DNA of 26,087 nucleotides, taken from NCBI GenBank assembly GCA_964560875.1, contig CAZLMW010000114.1:1-26087 (forward strand). Reading direction: 5' to 3'. This DNA comes from CAZLMW01 sp964560875 (GTDB lineage: Bacteria; Myxococcota_A; UBA9042). The position numbers and the translations under genes are program-made. Under the pieces are notes generated by a model. The model searched no databases. It was given only the letters and a program-made list of their open reading frames with translations, and was not told the DNA's origin. Position 1 is the first letter of the stretch, and every line of letters begins with the position of its first letter. Shown in pieces: positions 1 through 8,600 of the stretch.

Positions 1-132
1 GCGTCGTTGTCGTCGCACGTGGCTTTCATCGGCAGGTTCACGCAGCCGGTGGCCGGCGCACAAGTGTCGTCCGTGCAAGCGTCGTTGTCATCACAGGTGG
101 CCTTCATCGGCAAACCCACGCAGCCCTTGGCC
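1..132 (-). repeat. 78-bp tandem coding repeat (26-residue CTDC-like unit)
   Basis: Positions 1-54 and 79-132 are close copies offset by 78 bases (26 codons). Both encode a GCVxLPMKATCDDNDAC-like segment. The low divergence compared with other units suggests a recent in-frame duplication. The array may continue past the window edge. Confidence 0.7.
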
Positions 133-809
133 GGGTCGCACGCGTCGTCGGTACACGCGTTGCCGTCATCGCACGGTTTCGACAGCGCCACACCGGCGCA
201 GGTGCCGCTGCCGCAGACGTCTTTTTCGGTGCACGCGTCGCCGTCAACGCACGTCTGGCCGTCGTTGGCTGCGGCGCTCTTGCAGGCCCCGGTCTTCGTG
301 TCGCACGTGCTCGCGGTGCACGGACTTGACGGTTTCGGGCAAGCGACGCGGGTGCTCGGATCGACCTTGCAGACCCGTGTCGCGAGGTCGCAAAAGAGCA
401 CGCCGTTGCAGAAGTTGCGGTCGTCAAACGGGATGCAGTCGCTGGTTTTTGCGCACTGACACGCGCCGGAACCGACGCAGGCACCATCATCGCACACGTC
501 GCCCGTGCTGCACGTGTTGCCGTCGTCGCAGGGTGTGCCGTTGTCGATGATGTTCGTCGCGCAAAAACCGCCTTCGCACACAGCGACCAAGCACGGGCCG
601 GACGGTTGGGCGCAGTCGGTGGCCTCGGCGCACTCGGCGGCGTCCACGGGCTTTGCGTCGCCGACCAAGATATCGGGTGTGTCGGTATCGTCATCGGCTG
701 GCGGAGAGCAGCTTGCGAGCCCACCGAACAACAGCAGCAGACCGACGACACCCAGATCACGTGACGGGGCCGCGGTCAGATTCCACACGTGGCGAGCTTT
801 TTCTTGCAT
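1..809 (-). CDS. Cys-rich repeat lipoprotein, C-terminally cut by window edge
   Basis: The minus-strand frame is open from position 809 to the window edge, so about 269 codons of a longer protein are seen. The proposed ATG at 809 overlaps the end of the upstream gene by 34 bases and has a weak, close AAGGG at 817-813. A GTG at 788 is the alternative start. The N-terminus has a hydrophobic run ending in a lipobox-like LASC (Cys34 from the ATG), then an Asp-rich linker, so export and lipid anchoring are likely. The rest is a chain of Cys-rich units of the CDDGNxCTxDxC type, resembling the Dictyostelium CTDC repeat and the Cys-rich repeats of myxobacterial surface proteins. The last two visible units are nearly identical at DNA level. 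No catalytic domain lies in the visible part. It probably forms an operon with the upstream cytochrome/monooxygenase gene. Function is unknown; a rigid disulfide-rich stalk for a head beyond the edge is an inference. Confidence 0.85.
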   Translation of the reverse strand, partial: MQEKARHVWNLTAAPSRDLGVVGLLLLFGGLASCSPPADDDTDTPDILVGDAKPVDAAECAEATDCAQPSGPCLVAVCEGGFCATNIIDNGTPCDDGNTCSTGDVCDDGACVGSGACQCAKTSDCIPFDDRNFCNGVLFCDLATRVCKVDPSTRVACPKPSSPCTASTCDTKTGACKSAAANDGQTCVDGDACTEKDVCGSGTCAGVALSKPCDDGNACTDDACDPAKGCVGLPMKATCDDNDACTDDTCAPATGCVNLPMKATCDDND

Positions 810-2506
810 GTGCCCTTGGTCAGCAGCGGGTCCAGACATTCGCGGACGGACGTGTAGTCCGTGCCGCACTCAGCCTGCAAGCACGCCCCGGGGTTGCTGC
901 CGAGGATGGTGCCGCCGATGAGGCAACGCGTCAGGCATTGCTGCGCTTTGAGCAACGCAAACGGGCACTTCAGCTTCGCGCACGACAGCACCTGCGAAAT
1001 CGCACAGTTATGGCAGCCGGCGTTCACCGCGTCACAGGACATGATGCAGTCGAAAGCCCCGGTCTTCTTCGCCGCGCAGGCCTTCTTACACGTCTCGTAG
1101 CCCGCGCAGGCCTTGCTGCCCGCTGCCTGCGACGGCGAAAACGGGTGCGCCATGTCCAGGTAGAGCATGCACATCTCGTCGCGCGAGCCGTCGCCCCATT
1201 CGACCTTCTGCGGCGCGAGTTGGACCTCATTCTCGAAGGGCTGTTTGTCCAAGCTGTTGTCGAACACGCAACGAATCCGCAGCCCATCACCGTTTTTCAG
1301 CACCAACGGCTCATCGAGCGGACGCGCGTAGGATTGCTGCCATTGAAAATCCCACGCCGGGACCGAAAGCGCGCACTCCTCGCTGTTGTCGGCGCGCACC
1401 ACCGTCGCGCTGAAGCTCTTGCCGAGCAGGTGCATGTGCGGCGTGAGCGAGCGGATCTGCAGGGGCTCCTTGCCGTAGTAGCGAAACAGCCGCTGGTGAG
1501 CGGACGTCTGATCGGGCTGGATCACGAAGTCGTGGATGAGCAGCGGGCGCGTCGAGATAAGGCGCTTGGGTTCGGTCGTCGAGAGCACCATGTCGAGCCG
1601 CGTGAGATCGGGCGAAGGCTTGGCCCCGGCCATGTTGTAGTGGACCTGCATGACGATGCGGCTGCCCTTGGGGATGCGAATCGCTTCGTCGGGGCCGCGG
1701 TCGGTCGCCTCGATTCCCGGCACCCACGCCGCGAGCTGGGTCGGGAAGCCGCCGATGAAGTCGTTGAGCACGTCACCGCCGGCCTTGGACGGCAGCGGCC
1801 CGCCAAAACACGCGTATCCGGGCGCGGCCTGCTTGGCGTCCGCCTCCTGCGCGATCTTGAGCTGCTTGCCCGACAGCGCGTAGACGAGGACGTGGTGAAC
1901 GAGGTCTTCGTTGCCCGGCACGACCTCGCTCGCGTGCATGTAGACGTCTTCAACCGGGGCCAAATCGAGCAGGAAACAGCGGTAGTCGTCCTTGACGTCC
2001 TTGGGGGTGTAGGCCGTCGCCATCTTCGCGCTGTGGGTCGCCTTGATCGGCTCGGGCGGCTTGTATTTTTGGTTGGTGACCGGCGGTCCGAGCGGCCGGC
2101 CGTTGGCGAGCCACTCCTTGATCTTGGCCTTGTCGGCGGGCTGGAGGACGCGGGCAGACGCAAACTTGCCGCACTTCGGATCGGCGTAAAATGGCGGCAT
2201 CCGGCCCGAATCGATGGCTTTTTCGGCCAGCTCGCCGACGGACTTCCACGTCTGGGGCAGATCCAGCCGAAACGGCGCGTGGTTGGACGGCCCGTGGCAC
2301 GCGGCGCAGTTGGCGGCCACGATCGCGGCGATGTCCTCGTTCCAGGTCGGCCCCATGGGAGCGTCGTTCCCGTCGAGCGGTTTGTCGGTGTAGACGTGGT
2401 GCACAACGCCCTTGCCGGGGTCTTCATCGGCGCGATCGGCGCAGGCTGCAAACGCCACAAAGGCGGCGAGGCCGAGGAGCAGCGAGCTTCGTTTGGGCGC
2501 GGACAT
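776..2506 (-). CDS. Cytochrome c / copper type II monooxygenase-like exported protein
   Basis: This 576-residue protein (counted from the ATG at 2506) starts with MSAPKRSS, a hydrophobic segment and AFAAC, so it is exported and perhaps lipid-anchored; the lipobox is not canonical. An upstream in-frame ATG at 2551 would put 15 residues before this signal and is less likely. Residues 67-71 are CAACH, one c-type heme site. The rest matches the two-part core of copper type II ascorbate-dependent monooxygenases (PHM/DBM superfamily): HH at 204-205, a VHYN His at 289, HMH at 357-359, and a Met near 445 in the EMCMLYLDM segment as likely copper ligands. Family knowledge says such enzymes hydroxylate using two copper ions and outside electrons; here the heme domain could supply them (inference). 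About 110 C-terminal residues are rich in paired cysteines and match nothing I recognise. The stop codon lies inside the start of the next minus-strand gene, suggesting coupled translation. The substrate cannot be told. Confidence 0.85.
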   Translation of the reverse strand: MSAPKRSSLLLGLAAFVAFAACADRADEDPGKGVVHHVYTDKPLDGNDAPMGPTWNEDIAAIVAANCAACHGPSNHAPFRLDLPQTWKSVGELAEKAIDSGRMPPFYADPKCGKFASARVLQPADKAKIKEWLANGRPLGPPVTNQKYKPPEPIKATHSAKMATAYTPKDVKDDYRCFLLDLAPVEDVYMHASEVVPGNEDLVHHVLVYALSGKQLKIAQEADAKQAAPGYACFGGPLPSKAGGDVLNDFIGGFPTQLAAWVPGIEATDRGPDEAIRIPKGSRIVMQVHYNMAGAKPSPDLTRLDMVLSTTEPKRLISTRPLLIHDFVIQPDQTSAHQRLFRYYGKEPLQIRSLTPHMHLLGKSFSATVVRADNSEECALSVPAWDFQWQQSYARPLDEPLVLKNGDGLRIRCVFDNSLDKQPFENEVQLAPQKVEWGDGSRDEMCMLYLDMAHPFSPSQAAGSKACAGYETCKKACAAKKTGAFDCIMSCDAVNAGCHNCAISQVLSCAKLKCPFALLKAQQCLTRCLIGGTILGSNPGACLQAECGTDYTSVRECLDPLLTKGTCKKKLATCGI

Positions 2507-2620
2507 CACGCTGCACGGTACCGGTGGCGCGCTCTTGGCGGCAAGCGTCATTGAAGCGAGGCGGCGCCGGCACTACCCTGCAGGCACAGGTACACACTCC
2601 CGCTACCGACGGACAGCACG
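2507..2620. promoter_or_regulatory. Divergent intergenic region between two lipoprotein genes
   Basis: These 114 bases separate the starts of the minus-strand cytochrome/monooxygenase operon and the plus-strand giant lipoprotein gene, so promoters for both must lie here or within the coding starts. I see no convincing -35/-10 pair or strong Shine-Dalgarno sequence on either strand. A GGAC sits about 8 bases before the ATG at 2621. Confidence 0.35.
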
Positions 2621-5600
2621 ATGACGATGCACTCCCCCCTGGGCAGCGCGGTGCTTTGCGCACTCCTCTGCTTTTCGTTCGCTTGCACCGACGACCCGGG
2701 CGACCCCAAGACCGAAGACGACGCGGGCCCCGCGGACACCGAAGCGGTCGACGCGGGCCCCGAAAAAGACGCCGAGCCCAGCAAATGCCCGGCCGGCAAG
2801 TCGTGCGACGACGGCAACCCCTGCACCGAAAAGGACACCTGCAACAAGTCCGATGTGTGCGAGGGCAAACCCACGGACGGCGGCAAATGCGACGACGGCA
2901 GCAAGTGCAGCGACAAGGACACCTGCAAGGCGGGCAAGTGCGAAGGCGCCGCGATCGTGTGCGACGACAAGGATCCGTGCACCAAGGACGTATGCGACCC
3001 GGACAAGGGCTGTGATTTCTCCGACAAGCAGACGGGCATCGACTGCAACGACGGCAACGCGTGCACAACCGGCGACAAGTGTTTTGCGGGCAAGTGCCAG
3101 GCCGGCAAAACGGTCAAGAGCTGCACCGCGGGCGGTCCCTGCGAGTTGAGCAGCTGCGATCCGAAGACCGGCAACTGCGTCAACAAGAACGCCGCGGACG
3201 GCAAGACGTGCGACGCGGGCGACAAGTGCATTCAAGGCGCGGTGTGCAAGAGCGGGTTGTGCGCCGGCAAGGCCAAGGACTGCGACGACAAGAACGCGTG
3301 CACTCTCGATTCGTGCAAGAAGGCCGACGGCAAGTGCGAAAACGACAGCAAGGCGATGGACGACAAGCCGTGCGACGACGGCGACAAGTGCACAACCGAC
3401 GACGCCTGCAAGGCCGGCAAGTGCGACAAGTCCACGCCCAAGGCCTGCAACGACGGCAACGTCTGCACCAAAGACGGCTGCAAAGACGGCAAATGCACGA
3501 CGACCATCACGCCCGACGTCCCGTGCGACGACACCAACACGTGCACCAAGGACGACAAGTGCCGCTCGACCGGTAAATGCGGCGGCACGGACATCTGCGA
3601 CTGCAAGAAAGACGCGGACTGCAAAGACGACGGTAACGCCTGCAACGGCGTGTTCAAGTGCGACACCAGCGCCGGCAAGTGCAAGATCGACGCCGCGACC
3701 GTCGTGACGTGCAAGGCCACGGGCAACGTCTGCACGATCAACGCCTGCGTGACCAAGACCGGCAAATGCGTGGTGACCAACGCGGCATCGACCGTTGCGT
3801 GCGACGACGGCAGCAAGTGCACCAAGTCCGACAAGTGCAGCGGCGGAACGTGCGCCGGGACGACGGTGTCCTGTGGCTCGGGCAAACCTTGCGCGGGCGT
3901 GTCTTGCGATCCGGCGAAGGGCTGCGTGACCAAGACCGCAAAGGACGGCGATCCCTGTGACGCCGATGGCGACGCATGCACGGTCGGCGATCAATGCCAG
4001 GGCGGCGCGTGCACGAAGGGCAAATCGACCACGTGCGACGACAAGAACCCCTGCACCGTCGACAAGTGCGACGCAAAAACGGGCAAGTGCGGGTACGCGG
4101 CCGATAAGTCCACCGATGGCGCGTCCTGCGACGCCGATGGCAGCGTCTGCACGGTCAAAGACGCCTGCAAGTCCGGCAAATGCATCGCGGGCAACACCAA
4201 GGTTTGCGACGACGCCAACGCCTGCACCGACAACGTCTGCGACAAGACGAAGGGCTGCCAGTTCAAGTCCAACGCCGCGCCCTGTGACGACGGCGACAAG
4301 TGCACCACCGGCGACGCTTGCTCGGGCAGCAAGTGCACAGCGGGCAAGGCGGTCACGTGCGACGACAAGGACAAGTGCACGACCGACAAGTGCGACAGCA
4401 AGAAGGGCTGCACCTACACCCAGATTTCAGGCTGCAACAGCACCAACAAGACCTGGCTGGTGATGATCTACATGGCCGCGGACAACAACCTCGAGACCAG
4501 CGCGCTCGCCGACATCAACGAGCTGATCAACGTGACCGGCGCCGATCACCTGACGTTCGCGGTGCAGATCGACCGGGCCGACGGCTATTCATCGGACAAA
4601 GTGGGCGGCATCGCGGACTTCAAGACCACCAAGCGGCTGGTCATTGCGAAGGGCAAGCTCAGCGAGATCAAGGACCTCGGCGAGACGAACACGGGCGACT
4701 CCAAGCACCTCGAGGAGTTCATCGCGTGGGCGGGTTCGACCTACAAGGCCGATCGCAACGTGCTCGTGCTCTGGAACCACGGCCATGCGTGGCAGGGCTT
4801 TGGCGGCGATGACAGCAGCAGCAACAACGACGCGCTGACGCTCAAGGAGATGGGGGATGGCATCAAGGCGGGCCTCTCCGGGGCCAAGATCAGCAAGCTC
4901 GACGTGATCGGGTTCGACGCGTGCCTGATGGCGTCGCTCACCACCGCGCAGGTCATGTCGCCGTACGCCGACTACATGCTCGCCAGCGAAGACCTCGAGC
5001 CCGGCCACGGCTGGGATCACAGCGCGTGGGACACGGTCGCCAAGAAGCCCAACACGCCGATCACCGACGTCGGCAAGGCCATTATCGACGCCTACAAGAA
5101 GCAGGCCGAGGACGAGCAGACGAGCTCGTCGATCACGCTCGCCCTGCTCGACCTGGCCAAGCTCACGCCGGTGACGGACGCGGTCAAAGCGATCGCCGAT
5201 TCGATGGGCAAGGACCTCGAGAAGCTCGCCACGAAGATGGGCCAAAGCCGCGACTCTGTGCAGGAATTCGGGCGCTCCGATAACCCCGAAGACGCCTATT
5301 TCCAGATCGATGTTGGCGATATGAGCGAGCAGATGGCCAACCTGGAGTCGGGGCTGGGCACGCTCAAAGACAACCTGCTCAAGGCGCTGTCGGGGCTCGT
5401 TGTGCACTCCGTCGCCGGGGTCGTGACCGCCGAAGCGACCGGCATCGCGCTCTATTTCCCGCCGCTGGAGAAGTACTACCTCGACAAGTTCAAGGAGATC
5501 ACGGGCGTGGACAGCTGGCGCAGTACGGTCACGGGGTTTTACGGGGAAGCCGACAAGATCGACTACCAGCCCACCTTCGAGCACGACAGCGACGATTCGG

Positions 5601-8600
5601 GTTCGCAGGCCGGCGACAACGCGCCGCCCAAGCACAAGCCGCTCGGCATGAACATCGCCAACTTGTCCAAGCCCATCGGCGGCAACGGCACGGGCAAGGA
5701 AGTGCTGGAGCTGCCGTACATCGAGGACTTCAAGTGCAACAGCCAGCGCGCCGACAAGTGGGTGTACGTCAACGCGCACACGGCCAAGGGCGTCAAGTCG
5801 GCAGCGGCCTGGGGCGTCGACCTTACGCCACGCGGTCCGGGGCATTCCTGCACGCTCAACTTCAACGACGGCAAAGGCTACATCTGCACGTCCAGCGGCA
5901 AGGGCATCGAGGCGTACGCGATCACGCCGTGGCTCAACGTGAAAGGCCACGCGCTGCTCTATGTCGGCGTGGTCCCCAGCGGATTCACGCAGTGGCATCC
6001 GACCCACACGCTGGCGGTCGAGCTGTCCCCCGACGGCATCAAGTGGCGCGAGCTGAAATTCATGATGGGCCCCGAACGCGGCAGCGCGACGGTGCTCTTG
6101 CCCAAGGCGTTCCCCGGCGTGACGAAGGTGAAGCTGCGGCTGCGGTTTACGACCAACAACTGCAACAAGACGCTGTTTGGCAAGACGGTGAAGGTGAAGA
6201 ACCCGAAGACCGGCAAGCTCGAGGACGTGTTCATGCCGTCGATCGGGCCAGCGGTGAGCAAGATCGTCGTGTTCAGCCCGGGCAACCCGTGCGAGAGCCT
6301 CGGCAAGGGCAGCTGGTGCAACGGCCAGGAGGTCATCACCTGCGACGCGTCCAAGCTGATCGAGTCGCGCACGGCGTGTGATGCGGCCTGCGATCCCAAC
6401 GGTGGCAAGGGCAGCGCCAAGTGCAAGACCGAGACCAAGCAGGGCGACGTCACCATCACCTGCGGCGGCAAAGGCGTTATCAAGCTGCAAGCCAAGATGG
6501 ACACGGCGACGTCCAAGAACCTGGCCCGCGCGCGGCTGCGCTACGGCTACACGGCCCCGGCACGTTTCAAGCCGCCCGGAGCGCCCGACGACAGCGGCCA
6601 GCGCAAGGCCTATCCGCAGTTTTTCGGTTCGGTAGCTGCGGAGATTGGCAAGGACGGCACGATTCGCGCGAACTGGGACCAAAACGTGCTGGTCGCGCGT
6701 CATCCCCGCGGCAACACGATCCTGTACACAAAGCGGCGCATCAAGGGCGGCGTGGACCACAACGAGGCGCCGATCCGCTATGTCGAGCCCGAAAAATCCA
6801 AGTGCCCGTGCGAGAAGAAGGGCGACAAGGGCTACAACGACAAGGACGGCGACGGGATCTCAGACTGCATCGACAACGACGCGGACGGCGACGGGGTGCT
6901 CAACATCGCGGATAACTGCCCGTGGATCAGCAACGCAGACCAGAAGAAGAACAACAAAGGCGTGCCCACGGCGTGCCCCAAGGGACAAGACGACGGCAAA
7001 CCGAGCTACACGTGCGAGCCACGGGCGACTTCAGCGGGCTGGCCGGGGGTCTGGCACATCGATCTCGACGTCAAGACCGGCGCGCTCATCTCGCAGACCG
7101 TCTACGTAAAGAAGCCGTACGGCATCTCGGCGGTCACGCCCCGCAACGGCGCGTTCATCCTCGCCCAGATGTTGCAGGAGACGGGCGCGGAGAACCCGGC
7201 GTTTTCGTTCACGCGCGGCGCGACGTTCCCCAACCCGAGGATCGCGGCCCACCTGCTCGACAAGAAGTCGCTCTTCTTCGACTCGATGCCGCTGTCGCAC
7301 GTGCCTTTCCTCGTCGACAAGACGCAGACCCAGTCGGGCGGCAAGTTCATCAAGGAGTGCTACAAACCCAAGCCCGCAATCGGCAACCGGATGTACTGCT
7401 CGCGGGGCTCTGGCGCACCGCTGAGCGTGTACGACGTGCGCAACCTCGGCGACGTGTGGCTGCAGCTGACGGTCGAAGATATCGGCGGCAACGGCGACGC
7501 GGTCGTCTACCAGGGTTCGATTCCGGCCGATTGCTACGCCACATTGACCGCTTGTCCGTCGGGAAAGAAGCGCGACTGCCTGGGCTCGTGCGTCGACGCC
7601 AAGCACTACGGCAATGGCAAGTGCGACTACGGGGTCGAGCTCGGCCCGCATTTGCGCTGCCCGGAGACGAGCTGGGACGGCGGCGACTGCAGCGACTGCC
7701 CCAACGTGGGCGAGATTCGTGACTGCCAGGGGCGCTGCTTTGACGGCAAGCTGATCGACGCCGCGCTCGGCAACGGCCGCTGCAACGACGGCGCGCAAGA
7801 CCTCTTTCCGCCGATCGCCGACCGCATCCAGGGGCCCGATCTGCGCTGCCTCACGTACTCGTTCGACGAGGGCGACTGCACGCCTGGCAAACCGACGCTG
7901 CCCGGCTTGTGCCCCGGCATGAACGAGATCGAAGACTGCGAGGGCCAATGCATCGACATCGACAAGATCGCCGAAGCCCCGCTCGGGTCTGTGAAGTGCC
8001 GGTCCCGGTTCGCATGTGATCGCTTCGAGTTCGACGGCTCGGCGTGCGGCACCAAGGGCCTGGGCTGCCCAACGACGGTGCCCGGCACGATCTGCAACAA
8101 CAACGGCACCTGCTCATTTGGCAAGTGCAAGTGCAAGAGCGGCTGGCGCGGCGCGGCCTGCAACGTGCCCGATGTGAAGGCCACCTGCTGCAAGGCTCAT
8201 ACGAGCGCTGGATGCGCCGACTCCTGGGTCCAGTCGTGCGTCTGCCAGCGCGATTCAAGCTGCTGCAAGAAGGCGTGGGCCACCAAGTGTGTTGCCCTCG
8301 CTGCCAAGCACTGCCGCCCCCAATGCGGCGCGCGCAAGAGCTGCTCAACCAAGCTCTGCGGCGCCCCCAACAACGACCCACCCAAGTCCATCGCGGTCGG
8401 ACGCGCGCACGCTTGCATGATCGGCAAGCTCGGCACGGTCAGGTGCTGGGGCGAAGGCTCGGGCGGCAAGCTCGGCAACGCCAAGACCATCAGCTACAAG
8501 CGGCCAACACCGGTCGTGGCGCTCAAGCACATGCTGGCGCTCGACGCCGGCAACAACCACACGTGCGGCATTCGCAAGGTGAAGATCGGCGCGAAGACGC

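Noticed and set aside
653..2554. Long plus-strand open frame of 633 codons opposite the cytochrome/monooxygenase gene
   Set aside because: The translation is Arg/Val/His-rich without any domain, whereas the minus strand carries CAACH and copper-ligand motifs. High GC creates such shadows.
4589..6760. Minus-strand 723-codon open frame inside the giant protease gene
   Set aside because: It is low-complexity in Arg, Val and Leu and lies opposite a recognisable C11 protease domain; antisense artefact of high GC.
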